Origin: Camellia lanceoleosa
Lineage: Eukaryota; Streptophyta; Magnoliopsida; Ericales; Theaceae
DNA length: 64,000 nucleotides
Reading direction: 5' to 3'
Assembly (NCBI GenBank): GCA_025200525.1
Contig: CM045761.1
Coordinates: 98,184,182 to 98,248,181 of the forward strand
Part shown: positions 1 through 12,290 of the stretch, in pieces
How positions within the stretch are numbered: the stretch's first letter is position 1
Layout: every line of letters begins with the position of its first letter
Program-made: the position numbers and the translations under genes
The notes under the pieces: generated by a model
Database searches by the model: none
Seen by the model: only the letters and a program-made list of their open reading frames with translations
What the model was told of the DNA's origin: nothing

Positions 1-523
1 TGGGTCTAGAGATCCTATGGTACATATCCGGCTTTTCTTAGACATCTTAAAACTGATGGGTTTGACTAGGCTTCAAAAACTCTCTCTGTATGGAAGAATC
101 CTATCAGGTATATCAGCCACTTGGTATGCCAAGTTAGAGGATAAAGTGAAGCAGAATTGAAAAAAACTTGCTAAAGCATTTGTCGCTCAGTATTCTTACA
201 ACATGCAAATTGAAATGACAATTCGAAAGCTTGAAGTGACCCACCAGAATCCCAAGGAACCTTTTGTCAAATTTGTTGCAAGGTGGAGAGCAAAAGCAAC
301 ACATATGAGAAATCAGCCTCCTAAGAGGGACTAAGTTCAAATAGTGGTATAGAACCTTGAGCCTGATATGTTATAAAAGTTTATAGTCGCTCCACTATTC
401 ACTTTCAAAGATTGGCATGAATTGGAGGTGCAGATCGAGAGTGCGTGTAACAAAGGGATCCTTCCAAGAACAAGCGAACTGGCGGAAAGGGCATTTACCA
501 GAAACAATAATGCCAACAGTAGC
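1..523 (+). pseudogene. Tat element gag, N-terminal/central part (broken)
   Basis: Translation of the plus strand gives a Retrotrans_gag-like capsid region (the stretch with ATWYAKLEDKVKQ, then an FVARWRAKATHM-like segment), with in-frame stops near 158, 332, 350 and 375. The capsid protein would package the element RNA. The frame runs without a shift up to the insertion at 524 and resumes after it at 4347, so this is the front part of one gag that was split. The N-terminus lies left of the window. Confidence 0.8.
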
Positions 524-3500
524 TATGAAACCTTGTATTTTTATATTAAAAAAATAATATATATATATATTTAATTTTCTTAAATGATTATTTACAATAT
601 TTTTGAATTTAATAGTCTGTATATTTTTATACTGAGAATTTATTCAAAATAAAATAAAATAAAATATTTTTGACTTTATACTATTACTCAATATTAATTT
701 CTGAATCATATGATATTTTTATTATATTTTTCTTTATATATATATATATTTTTTTTGTAATCAAATTACACTAGAACCTAATATTTTCTGTACTAAAACC
801 CAATCAAAAACCATGGGTTTGCTCCCCAGGTTTTCTCACTTTCCACCTTCAACGTGCAACCATTTTATGCATCAAAAATGTGGTGGACATGCAATACCAC
901 CAGGTGTTTCATTCCTTTTATCCTTTCTTTTAATTTCTTTTCAATTTTATCTTCTTTTACTCTTCCTCATCTTTCCCATAAATTGAGCTTCTCTTCCAGT
1001 TTCATATATATCTCTCTCGGTTCTCCCTCTCCCTCCACCTCTCATTCTCAAAACTCTCTTTCTCCTTCATTATCTATGTTTTTCCTCCTTCTCCCGACCT
1101 CCATAGCCATGGCCTCAACCCATACCATCACTATCCGAACCACTAACCCGCGAACTTTACCACCATTGGTGCACCGTCAAACCGCGCCATCACCATCACC
1201 TATTTCCATTATCATCTAGAACCACCATTCACAAGGTGTTGTAGGTGAAGAAAGAGAAGAAGAAGGAAGATGGTGGAGAAAGAAACAAAGTTAGAGAAGT
1301 TTACTTTGAAGTTCAAAAGTTGGTTTTCAGCTTACTTTCGGCATGCCAAAACCATCCATTCCGAGAAGAAGTGAGAAAAATAGGCCATCTAAGATGAAGT
1401 ACGAAGTAAGTTGAAGAGATTGGCGAAAGAATGAAGTAAAACCGTTAAGAATTAAGAAAGTTATGGGGTTCGAAAGATGGTTCGAAAAAAATGTTCGAGA
1501 CGGTAGGAAAATAATCTTATTTTTTGTTAAATTTTGGAGATCCGATGGCATGCAAAAAGAGACAGAACGAGGCATGTGAGTAGTAAACCAAAAACTAGGC
1601 CGTAAGGTGAATCCAATAACAGAAAAACAAGATAAAACGGAGTTACGATGAAGAAGATACAAGCATTTGAACTGGCAACATTGAAACTAAATTTCTGGGT
1701 CTTCTGTTCGTGCATGATACGGCTATTGGAGAAGATGAATTGAATTTTATCCAGCGTTTCTCGGCCCATGGTGCTACGGTGCATCCTAGTACCTTTAGGT
1801 TAATCGAGTGGTCCTATGACTTTGGGGATGACCACCCTTAGGTTTTTCGACATGTAGAATCCATTTTGGGGGTTAGATCTTTCAAATTCTATGTCTGAGA
1901 TGATGATCAACAACTAAAAGTTCTAAGAGAATCCAATGGAAGATCAACGGTGAGATCGTGTCCGATTAATTTGAAATTTCAGCAAGACGAACATGGAGCC
2001 AGGACGGTCATATTTTACGATCAGAATCATAAATCAAATTCGGATGATAAATCGTTAGCAACCTAACATAGTAAGAAAACCCTCTCAACCCTCTCATTTT
2101 TTTTTATATATTTGAAATTTCAGATTATATACATATTATAAAATGTCTAAACTTGTAGATAGAATTTTATTTATAATTGTATGAAAGTTTATGATGGTAT
2201 ATCAAACGTTGGTAGTCTGAAAATAATGATAATATTGTAGAATTTGGACTTGCATGTGTAGTTTATGCCATTAAAAAAATTATTGAAGATGTTATTTGGC
2301 CCTTTAAATCTGCCAGAGAGTTGTATGAATTTTTAGACAATTTTATACTCAAAATTTGAAGATGATTTCTTCTACAAAACTGTTTATAATGATATCTAGT
2401 TATCCACAAAATTTTTCAACAATTATTGAGTTTTATACAAATTTATACATATTTTTAACCAAATCTAGAGTTGTAGACAGATTTTATTATGTGTTTGAAA
2501 AATCATTAAAAAATTTATATTAAACCAAATCTGATAATTTCTAAGTAAAAAATGAAATTTGAGAAGTCTAGTTTCATAATAAATTTTTAGATCATGGAAT
2601 TGATTTATAAATTTAAGTATGGAATTAATTTAAGAAAATGTGATAAATCTGTGTCTTAAACACTCTTGAAATTTTTAAGAATTATTTATAATTTATTTTT
2701 GGAAACTGTTTTCTGAAAAATGACCATAACATGTTTATTGAGTATTCTGTAGATCTATATGAATTTTAGAGTTGTATAAGTAATTTATTTATAATTGTAT
2801 TTGCAAGATATACATTCTGAAAATTTTGACAGATTAAGGAGGAATCAAAAACTATCTCTTCAATTGTTTATTTATAACTTATTTTTGGGAAATTCTTTCT
2901 AAAAAATGACCTAAACATATTTATTGAATATTCTGTACATTTTCACGAATTTTAGAACTGTATAAATAATTTAATTATAATTTTTATTACCTAAGGTATA
3001 ACTTGAAAATTTCTAGACAGATTTAAGATCATCACTTCAATTATTTATTTGGATAAAAATTAGTTATTGTGTTGGTCTAATTCATCAAATATTGTAAATT
3101 AGTAATCCATGTATGGGTGTATTGTGGTTTATTTAATATTGTGCTAGTTTAATCTTATAGATTAAAAGTCCATGTATGTGTGTAATTATGATTTATTTCT
3201 TTTCTTTTCTTTTTTTTTTTTGGTATCTAAATTATTATTTCATACCATGGTTTAAATAAATTGTTTATTTAACATTTGTACAATTGTTTATTATTGTGTG
3301 ACATGTGTAATATTTTATGTTCGGATTTTAATGAGTTGGTATAACATTATTGGTAATTAAATTTTGAATTATTGTGAATATCTCAACGAGTGAAGAGACA
3401 CGAAATTTAACCAATGATACATTAAAATGTAAAAGTGATGGGGTGAGCCCAGTCTAGAATCTTGCACAAGTGAGTTGCGAATCCTAACATTGTACGGGAA

Positions 3501-4341
3501 GGTAATTCGGCTCTTATCGGTGTAGGCAATATAAGGTTGGTGGTGCGAGCGTCACAATATAGACTGGTCCCTTGGGGCAGACCGTGATGTCACGACTCAG
3601 GTATGTAACCCTGGTGCGTGGGCATCATTGGTAGTTACTGTAAGTAACATTTGAATATTTGACCAAGGGTGAGTCAAAATTACCCGTGGTCATTGCTTAG
3701 CAGTTGAGTGGAAATAGTGCTCCGCGGGGAATTACTTAAACTTATCTGATAAACTAAATCTATGATAATTTAAAAAGAAAAAGTGGGCATTTTCCTTATG
3801 AAAAAATACTGCCCATGTTTGTCATTTTTATTTATTTATTATCTATAATTATTATTTCAACTGATGGCATTCCTATTATGCTTGTTAAATGCTACATGTT
3901 ACTTTGTTACTACGCATTATTCATTGTGGGTATTATTATCGGGGTGGGGATTTCGGGTTGTAGTATCTTATTGAGCTCGTCGCTCATTAGCATCCTCGTT
4001 GCCCTGGCATTTCATGCCAGGTACTGAAGAAACCGAAGGAAACACCAAGGTATTGGAAGGCAACATTCAGCCCTGATTAGCTTGAAGCGTGCCAAAGTTC
4101 TATGAACCATTTTTCTGAGTTTTCTAGTTTTTCTTTAGTTTTTTTTTTTTTTTTTTATTTCTGTACTAAGACAAAGTTTTAAGTTTGACTGGAGTTGTAA
4201 TTTAAGAACTTTTAGTTTTGGTGTTGTTATTTAATGGATGATGGTAAATTTGGTGACAACATTGATGAGGATTCTTAATTAAGAAAATTGATTTTAAGTT
4301 TTAAACCTTATTATGATGTCTCCAAATTTTGGGGCGTCACA
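524..4341 (+). mobile_element. Putative solo LTR (about 3.8 kb) inserted in Tat gag
   Basis: The 5-bp sequence GTAGC occurs at 519-523 and again at 4342-4346, and the gag reading frame is continuous if the stretch between them and one GTAGC copy are removed. The right end reads GGGGCGTCACA, a typical gypsy LTR terminus; the left end (TATGAAACC) fits a decayed TGTGACGCC start. No pol or gag domain is visible inside. A CT-rich stretch near 960-1100 and a block near 3440-3740 resemble leader parts of long chromovirus LTRs, but family assignment is an inference. Orientation assumed from the CA end. It could instead be a non-autonomous element. Confidence 0.7.
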
Positions 4342-5815
4342 GTAGCACTATCCCCAAGCCCACTGAAATCAATACCGTCGCCACCAATCCTAAGACTGCC
4401 AATCATTTCACTAGTGTAAGACCACAGAAAACCTACCCGGCCCGAAACTGACTCAGAACCTTCACCCTTTCTCCACATGAGCCTAACTCGCGCACTAAAA
4501 GTCCTAATAGAGAAAGGGCATCTCAAACCCCTTGATCCCCGACCTCTTCCTAACTCACTCTCTGGTAAGAATGACCCTACCCAATATTGTGTATACCATC
4601 AATAGCATGGTCATCATACCAATCGTTGCTTCCACATTCTTCATGAGATCCAGAATCTCATCAACAATAAGACTATAGCTCCACCCCAGAAACCCAATAT
4701 AACCAATAACCCACTTCCCATACATGACTGCGTACCTCCTCCTCAAAATCTGAACCTTATCCATACACTACCACCTACCTTCAACCCCAGTACATACATC
4801 ACCCCATCCCACTTACCTAAGATGAAAGTGGTTATTCTAGAGTGCACTAACTTGTGCCCAATGAATATATCTTGCACCCAGCCAAAACCCCAAACCCCAG
4901 TGGTCACATTGGCAATACAACCTGGGAAAGTGAAAGTAGAGGCATTTGAGGCGCCAATAGTGGAGACTGGGAAGTTACCAGAAAAAGGGTACAACCCGAG
5001 AAAATACATTGTGGCTAATGGCTAGTCGAAACCAGATGTTTTACTACCCAATTCCTTCAGCATCAATGTGGTTGAGGAGAATGGAGGTTGAGGAGAATGG
5101 ACCGGAACAAAATTTGGATGATCGGGCTGATCTGGTGGAAGACTTGGGCAATCTCCGCTTCTTCAAGGAACATAACCTTGGAGACGTCCAATTTGGGTGG
5201 TATAATCCGAGAAATTCGAAAACCAATGCAGGATGGATGAGCAGTATGGAGGAATCTAAAGTGGGTACTGATGAAGAAACATGAAAGGGAGAGATTGAAA
5301 CCTTGGAAATATGCAAAGGGAAAAATTCAAGAACTATCCTGGAAAACATGAATTTGCGGAGAAAAGGAAAACGGAAAGAAGACGTTGAGTCAGGAGAGAG
5401 TGATATCAAAACTAAAGGCAAATCTGGTAACTAAGAAAAGATGTTGGGAAAACAGAGACATCATCGGGAAGTGGAAACTAGATCAACCTTAGAGGAGAAA
5501 TAGCGTGCCGATAGAGCATGGACTCAGACCAGGAAGAGGGAGCTCCTTTCAGGTGGTGAAAGTCATGATGTTGGCATGATCCAGGTAGAGCCAGACAATT
5601 GCCTATCAATAACTAAAGGAGAATAGTGGGAAGACAATGACCTACATTGTGCTTACACCAATGAATGGTAGGGGACCAATACCCCCGATGATACATGGTA
5701 CACTAAAGAGGTTGACCACCTAACCAGGAGTGGGCGTTACTTTAAACCTCCACATCTGGATCAAGGTGATCCATCTGGCAAAGATGCGAAGAAGAAGAAG
5801 TAAGTAGAAGTAGAA
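4342..5815 (+). pseudogene. Tat element gag C-terminal part and gag-pro linker (broken)
   Basis: The gag frame resumes at 4347 after the insertion, with many stops. Short open pieces at 4822-5025 and 5009-5284 are rich in Pro, Glu and Asn, as in the variable region between capsid and protease of Tat elements (for example RNQMFYYPIPSASMWLRRMEVEENG). No zinc knuckle was seen. Nothing here looks able to make protein. Confidence 0.6.
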
Positions 5816-6522
5816 GAGAACCTTGTGTTAAGGCAGTTGAAGAAGATCCATGCGGATATCTCAATCAGGGGGCTACTCATGGCTTCCTGAGAGCATCGCC
5901 AAGCTCTACTATCAGCAATGCACAAAACCAAGTTGCCAATAGAGGCTACGCTAGATGAGCTTATGTCCTTGATCATGCCCTGGGAGGTAAACCCAACACT
6001 TTCCTTTTCTGATAAGGAACTACCACCCAAGGGGACCGACCATAACAAGCCTTTGTATATGTCGCTAGAGTGCCGAAATAAGTGGATCCCAAAGGTCCAA
6101 GTTGATTCCAGGTCGGTAATCAATGTCTGTCCAGCAAGAACTGCTTATGCCATAGATTTGAAGCCAGTTGACTTCACACCTACGAATCAAGCCATTTGAG
6201 CTTATGACAACACTAGCCGTGACATTATGGAGACCATCAAAGTCTAAATTTTGGTCAATCCATCTGAGCATGAGGCTAAATTTCACGTCATGGATGTGCC
6301 AGCAACCTTTAATCTACTATTAGGCAGGCCTTGGCTACACCAGAGGAAAGTAGTTTTTTCAACTATCCATCAGCTGGTAAAATACCCACACGAAGAAAAG
6401 ATTGCAATAGTCTTCGAAAGCTCTTCGATCCATCCTCTCCCAGACATTACAACACCACTATTGGAGATACAATACGCGGAAGAAGATGTATTTCTCTCAG
6501 GCTTTTCTTTGGCAGAAGCATG
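5816..6522 (+). pseudogene. Tat element aspartic protease (broken)
   Basis: Translations at 5816-6199 and 6251-6522 show a Tat-type retropepsin: upstream LRQLKKIHADISIRGLLMA, the active-site region VDSRSVINVCP (Asp codon at 6104), AYDNTSRDIM and the flap-distal LLLGRPWLHQ (near 6315). The usual Asp-Ser/Thr-Gly triad reads Asp-Ser-Arg, so the catalytic glycine is lost. Stops at 6196 and 6244 split the domain. The enzyme would cleave the Gag-Pol polyprotein. Confidence 0.8.
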
Positions 6523-6523
6523 A

Positions 6524-7600
6524 ATGATGCAAACCATCATGGCGAAGGAAAGTGGTGAATATGTGAATGCCTTCTCCATTTATATGATGAGCAAACAGGG
6601 GCACATCCTAGGATCAAGGCTAGGTAAAAGTGGTCGACAAGGCATTACAGCGGCAGTGGAGAAAAGTCATAACCCACACTCCTTCAGATTGGGATACGAG
6701 CCAACTAGGGAGGACTGGAAACTGAAGAGAGAAAAAGTAAGGGAAAGGATCAAAGTAAAGAGGACTGGGAAACAATATGAGCTGACCTAAGCCAATCAGT
6801 GGAACCCTGAATAGACGTTTTGTCTGACAATGGGAGGATTTCCCTTTTTGCAGCTCCCTAAGCCATGGATTGAACAAGGGGCATAGAAGAGGTACCCCAG
6901 GTTTGAAATTTTCTTTGATCATTAGCTTTCTGATATCGATGAAAAGTGGACAGACCCTAGTGTTGAGATTGAATAAGACAAAAATAGCAACTCAGAGAGC
7001 AGCATAGAGGAGATCTTGGGATTGGCATTGGCTAACCTTCTGATAGATTTCAAAGCTAGAGCGAAGCTTATAAACTTGGGGGATAGTGCAACGGCTTTTA
7101 TGATTGGGAAAGGATCATCTACAGGCTACATCGGCCTCATCAAAAATGCAATGAAAGACCAACACTTGGACTAGAAACTTGAGAAAGGCTTACTTATAGA
7201 TTCTAAAGAGGATATTGAGTCCGAATCTGATTTCTCTGAGTCTATTGGGTCAGAGTCAGGTTCAAGCACGTCTAGGAAGCCTGTGTCTGGTGCTTCTGGA
7301 GGTGGTAACCCAAGCGCCACAATCCTGTTAGAGTCGTCTTTTTCGTTTTCCTTTGAGTCTGTTGTAACTGGTGAGCCAGAGCTTTTGAATGAAAGTGCCG
7401 TAGTTTCCATTTACTTCTCTGTGCTGTTAATTCATTGCATTGACCAGGATTTTCAGAATTTTGATGAAATCAAAGAGGAAAAAATTTCTCAGGCTTTAAA
7501 AAACCTAATTGACCGAGAGGATGAGAGGTATGCTAAGCCTTTCATAGATGAGATCATATCAATTAACATGGATACTGAGGAGGATCCTCGCTTGGTCCAT
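6524..7600 (+). pseudogene. Tat element protease-RT linker (G-patch-like, acidic)
   Basis: Open pieces at 6524-6790 and 7283-7834 encode a segment with GSRLGKSGRQGI followed by HSFRLGYEPTREDW, the position of the G-patch-like stretch of Tat polyproteins, then an acidic Ser/Glu-rich linker near 7200-7300. It leads in frame into the reverse transcriptase. Stops at 6788, 6812 and 6883 break it. No catalytic role is assigned. Confidence 0.55.
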
Positions 7601-9018
7601 ATTGGTTCCACGTTGTCTTTGGAGGAACGCGAGCGACTAATCGCTTTGTTAAAAGGTTTCAAAGATATTTTTGCGTGGTTCTACGAAGACATGCCTCGAA
7701 TCGATCCTGAGATTGTACAGCACAAGATCCCTCTCGACCCTGAGGCCCAACCAGTTAAGCAGAAACTTCGCAGAATTTGTCCAGATTGGGCATTGAAAAT
7801 CAAAGAGGAAGTCACCAAGCAGATCAACGCATGATTCTTGATGGTATTTAAATATCGAACTTGGTTGGCTAACATCGTTTTGGTTTTGAAAAAAAACAAC
7901 AGAATTAGAGTTTGTGTCGACTTCAAGGATTTCAATATGTCTAGTCCCAAGGACGACTTTTCGTTGCCATATATTGATGAGTTAGTAGGCTTCACCGCTG
8001 GCCACACATTGTTGTCATTCATGGATGGTTTTTCAGGGTACAACCAATCTTAATGGCAACAGAGGACAGGGAAAAGACTACATTCACCACATAATAGGGG
8101 ACGTACTACTATAAAATCGTGGCATTTGGGTTAAAGAATGTTAGGGGTACGTACTAGTGGGCTACAACCACAATACTGCACGACATGATCCACAAAAAAG
8201 TCGAGGTGTATGTGGACATGATTGTGAAATCCAAATAGTAAGAATGCCACTACGTCACGTTGGAGAAGTTCTTCGAAAAGATCAGGGAGTACAGGCTAAG
8301 GTTGAATCTACAGAAGTGCACCTTTGGGGTTATTACAAGCAAGATGTTAGGATTCTTGATCACTCAAAGGGGAATTGAGGTCGATCCATCAAAAATCAAG
8401 GCCATCTTAGAAATGCCACCACCAATAACTGAAAATGAGGTGCGGGGCTTTCTAGGAAAAGTACAATTCATAAGACGATTTATCTCCAAATTACCCTTGA
8501 CTTGTGAACTACTATTTGGTCTCTTGAAAAAGGGAAAGAAATTTCAATGGGATGATCAATGTCAGTTCAGCTTTGAACAAGTTAAGCAATATCTTCAGAA
8601 TCTGCCTATGTTGTCGCCACCAAAGCCGGGGAAGCCATTGATCATATACCTGTCAGTGACAAAGTCAACTATGGGATGAATGCTAGCACCAGAGTCAGAA
8701 ATAAAGGTGGAGAATGTCATTTACTATTTGAGGAAAAAGATGCTAGAGTATGAGACCCGTTACACTCCTCTAGAGAAGGCTTGTTTAGCTTTGGTTTGGG
8801 CCACCAGGAAGTTGAGACACTACCTGTTAGCCTATTCGGTAATTCTTGTTTCAAGATTAGATCCCATTAAATATCTTTTTGAGAAACCAGCACTTATAGG
8901 TAGCCTAGCTCGTAGGTTGCTTCTTCTCTCTAAATTTGACCTCAAGTATGTCACTCGCAAGTTGGTCAAAGAAAGGGTTGTAACAGAATTTCTGGCAGAC
9001 CACCTCCCAGATAAGTAG
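7601..9018 (+). pseudogene. Tat element reverse transcriptase and RNase H (broken)
   Basis: The RT entry LSLEERERLIALLKGFKDIFAW, the palm segment VCVDFKDFN (near 7913), SFMDGFSGYNQ (near 8018) and the connection FLGKVQFIRRFISKLP are clear. The RT active site near 8207 reads VYVDMIVKS, so one Asp of the usual YVDD is missing, a clean 3-base loss. RNase H follows (MLEYETRYTPLEKACLALVWA near 8740, ADHLPDK at its end). Stops at 7832, 8051 and 8677 plus a frameshift between about 8050 and 8260 make it non-functional. Family identity rests on this domain order and wording. Confidence 0.85.
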
Positions 9019-9350
9019 ATTCTGCAAGTAGAAGAAGAGACATGGAAAATGTACTTCGACAAGGCGGCTAACCAACATGGTTATGGAATAGGCATGTTAC
9101 TTATAGCACCTGATAGTTCCCATGTACCCCTAGCTTTCAAACTCCATTTCAAAGTGTCCAACAATGAAGTAGAGTATGAGGCGTGTAACGCCGGATTAGA
9201 AGCTACCCTGGAACTAGGGGGCAATAAGGTTGGATGTCATCAGAGATTCGAATCTGGTTATTTCCCAAGCCAATGGAGATTGGAAGGTTAAGAAAGAGAA
9301 AATGAAAGTTTATCACTAGACCCTAGACATCGTAATTCTAAGGTTTGAAA
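9019..9350 (+). pseudogene. Second, archaeal-type RNase H of Tat element (broken)
   Basis: Right after the first RNase H, 9040-9230 encodes WKMYFDKAANQHGYGIGMLL followed by PLAFKLHFKVSNNEVEYEAC, the start of the extra RNase H that marks the Tat lineage. The family's Asp-Gly-Ala/Ser motif reads Asp-Lys-Ala, so a key residue region is altered. The frame shifts near 9230 and is lost by 9300. Confidence 0.75.
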
Positions 9351-10768
9351 AGTTGACATTTACACAGTTTGTAAGAGAAGACAATCGATTTACTGATGCG
9401 TTGGCAATGTTGGCTTCAATGTTAGAAATACCGATTAGGGTCAAGATACGCCCGATCATTATTGAATTAAAGTATGCACCCGCATACGAAATAATAGCCA
9501 TAATAGAAGAGGTTCATGATAAGAATCCTTGGTATCATGACATTTGGAACTTTTTTGAGAAGGACATGTATCCATAAGGGGCAAATGCCAAAGATAAAAG
9601 GGGAATACGGCATCTAGCCATCCAGTTCATCATCTGTGGAAGTAAGTTGTACAAGAAAGGGCATCGGGAATGCACAAACTATGTGTAGAAGAGGAAAAGT
9701 CAAAACGTCTTATGGAAGCCATTCAAAGAAGAGAGTGTGGAGCACACATGGATGGTGTAATGCTAGCCAGGAATTCTCAAACAAGGTTATTATTGGTCAA
9801 CCATGGAGAACGATTGTGTCAACTTTGTTCGGCGATGTCATAAGTATCAAATCCATATTAATCGCATGAATATTTCACCGTCAAAGCTCTATAATATGAC
9901 TTCACCATGGCCTTTCTCGATCTGGGGCATAGACGTCATCGGAGCAGTTTCGCCGAAAGGCTCAAATGGGCACGAGTTCATCTTAGTGGCAATCGACTAC
10001 TTCACCAAATGAGTGGAGGCGCAATCTTATTCCGTGTTGAAGGCTTCGTATGTGGCCAAATTCGTTATGAATAACATCATTTGCAGATACGATGTGCTGA
10101 ATGAAATAATAATGGACACTTGCTTGCACTTCAAGAAAGAAGTGTTAGACTTACTTGAGAAATACAATGTGGCCTTTCGCAAGTCATCAACATACATGCC
10201 ACAAAGCAATGGAGCCGTTGAGGTAGCAAATAAGAACATCAAGAATATTCTGCAAAAAATGGTGGAAACATACAAAGACTGGCCGGACAAGTGCCTTTTT
10301 CCCTATGGGGTTATAGGACATCAATCCGTACGTCTACCAAGGCAACTCCCTACTCTTTGGTGTATAGGATGGAAGCTATTTTACCGATCGAAATCGAGGT
10401 GTTGTCACTGAGAATCATGGCTGAGCGTCAGATAGCATAGGTGGATTCGCAATAAACTAGATATAAAGAGCTGATGTTGTTTGATGAAAAGAGGTTGAAG
10501 GCGTTGTGTCACATCCAGGGATATTAGCGCAGGATTGCAAGGGTATTCAACAAGAAAGTAGAGTCCAGAAATCTAAAAGAATGAGATATGGTGCTTAAAG
10601 ACAATCGAATCCCTATCCATGACCCTAGGGGCAAGTTCCGACCCAATTAGACCAGCCCCTACATCATATCTACCTGGTTAGGAGAAGCAATCATCCTCAT
10701 GGATTTAGATGGCTTGGAATTCTCGCAACCGATCAACATGGAGAAGTTAAAGAGGCACTATCCTTGAG
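9351..10768 (+). pseudogene. Tat element integrase (broken)
   Basis: The zinc-binding N-terminus is degraded around 9640-9840 (CVNFVRRCHKYQ supplies the CC pair). The DDE core is visible: GIDVIGAVSPKGSNGH (first Asp near 9931), IIMDTCLHFKKE (second Asp near 10114) and QSNGAVEVANKNIKNIL (Glu near 10219). The C-terminal segment ends with GKFRPN and ILMDLDGLEFSQPINMEKLK, finishing near 10767. Stops at 10010, 10409 and several in the C-terminal part disable it. Integrase would insert the element cDNA into chromosomes. Confidence 0.83.
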
Positions 10769-10900
10769 AGGCTCGCTAGGTCAAAAACCTAAAAGGGCAA
10801 CCTAGGCAAAAGTTAGAGCACGAAAAATGAGAAATGAATTGAAAATAAAGCTCGCAAGGTTGAAAACCCGAAAGGACAGCTTTGGCAAAAGTTAAAGCAC
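10769..10900 (+). repeat. Two imperfect ~80-bp units behind Tat integrase
   Basis: A unit beginning GCTCGCTAGGTC near 10771 and ending near AGTTAGAGCAC is repeated from GCTCGCAAGGTT near 10851 to AGTTAAAGCAC near 10900. Such short duplications are common in the 3' untranslated part of Tat elements. Confidence 0.6.
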
Positions 10901-11739
10901 AAAAGGAGAGAGTTCATACCAGAGTGAACCTTAACCGGGAACTACGTAAGGCATGATTCCCATCTTTGGGATACGTAGGCAACTTCATCTTGAAGTTCAG
11001 CCCTAACCATTTTCAGCTCTACTGTCCTATCCATTGTTGATCAGTCCATCTCACTATCAATTGGCTTAATTGTTTTACCTCATTTTGGCTAAAGGTCTAT
11101 TTGCAAGACAAAGCAAGAGGTAGAACAATAGTGAAGGTGAATGCAATTGTGGGCAATCATGATTCGCTTGATTCGGGGTTGTACGTCTTGAAGATTGATT
11201 CCATGTGTATCAGGTAATGACCGCTTGTGAAAATTTCTTTTGAAAGGTTTTAATGATGTAGATTTTCTCAAAATTTTACTTTTTGCAAAACAAACCATTC
11301 TTTGGACCAAAAAGGAAAATTTGCAGTACTCACAACTTTAATTACATGATTTTGAAACAAGTGCACCATCTAACTCTCAGGCTAAATCAAAGTTTCTTTT
11401 ACATCATTAAGCTTTGAAAAAGAAAAAGAAAAAAAAAAAAAAAAAAGAAGAAGAAGAGAAGGTCAAAGCACTGAACTAAAGGCATAGATAAGTTAGGTAA
11501 TGGCTTTCTGTCTCTTGCTTACACTCTCAGAAGTCTCTGCCGCCAAGGATGGCTCAACCTGTGCCTCACCCTCAAGCCAAGCCAAGCATTTGTCAGAAAG
11601 GGTACGACTGAAGCTAGCAATAGGCCAAAAGGTCTCTCGTCCCCCAAGTAGTTAGATACCGAGCCAAATATGAAGCACGGACTAGAAATAGAGCTGGATA
11701 TTCAACCCCCTCATCAGGACGAATCTGATCACACCCAAA
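10901..11739 (+). other. Tat element 3' non-coding region
   Basis: No ORF of note. It carries GGGATACGTAGGCAAC at about 10968-10983, a sequence that recurs near 13551, and an A/GA-rich purine tract at 11415-11461 that resembles an internal polypurine tract. Typical of the long spacer between integrase and 3' LTR in Tat elements. Confidence 0.55.
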
Positions 11740-12290
11740 CTAGCATCTGAACCGGAATGGAAAGTAGAAAACACAATGTGTGAGACCAATCAATTGTATA
11801 CCTGGCCGGCGGGACATGCTGTAACTCATCTCAAGCAAGTCAAGACAAGGGCATCGCCAAGAAATATTAGTTGTAGATCTGTTGCACATCCAATCACACC
11901 ACAATCCCTCCGAGGGAAAGCTCACTAGTCGAGAGTGAGAAGAGTAAGTCCTAGCTGAGTACATAGGGCAATAATCCATTACTTTCAGCTTATCCATCAA
12001 CCACACCTGGAGAGGGATGCAAAACAAGAGAGATTAAAGAATAAAGAGATGTGTATTGAGTAGGAAAAGTGAGAATAGGTCTTTTTAGAGAAAATAGAGA
12101 TTGAGTGCCAAAGTGATGTAAGAATCATAAATAAGAAAAGGTGGGAAATAGTACCTGAAGAAGTAGTGAACTTCGCGTAGACTGAGAGCTCTCCGGATGA
12201 TGGAAAGCATCCAAACCATCAAAGTCTTGGCTACTACCAAGCCAACTGTGCCGACCAAACAGTTTGGCATCAGTGTCGTGTTTGTCAATT
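11740..12290 (-). pseudogene. Antisense spliced ORF relic, plant mobile domain (PMD)-like, in Tat 3' region
   Basis: On the minus strand, 12290-12155 and 12006-11740 form two exon-like blocks separated by a 148-bp intron (12154-12007) with clean GT...AG ends and a CT-rich tract before the acceptor. The frame joins correctly: the first block ends in RSSLLLQ, the second starts VWLMDKLKVMDYCP and continues with YSARTYSS, LVSFPSEGLWCDWM and NISWRCPCLDLLEMS. This wording resembles the aminotransferase-like plant mobile domain that Tat/Retand elements are known to carry antisense to gag-pol. The first exon has no start codon here and the 5' part is lost, so it is a relic. Function unknown; family assignment is from memory of the PMD pattern. 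Confidence 0.62.

Noticed and set aside
854..1219. 121-codon open frame with Ser/Pro-rich protein
   Set aside because: Lies in the CT-rich leader of the putative solo LTR; composition driven by CT repeats, no known domain.
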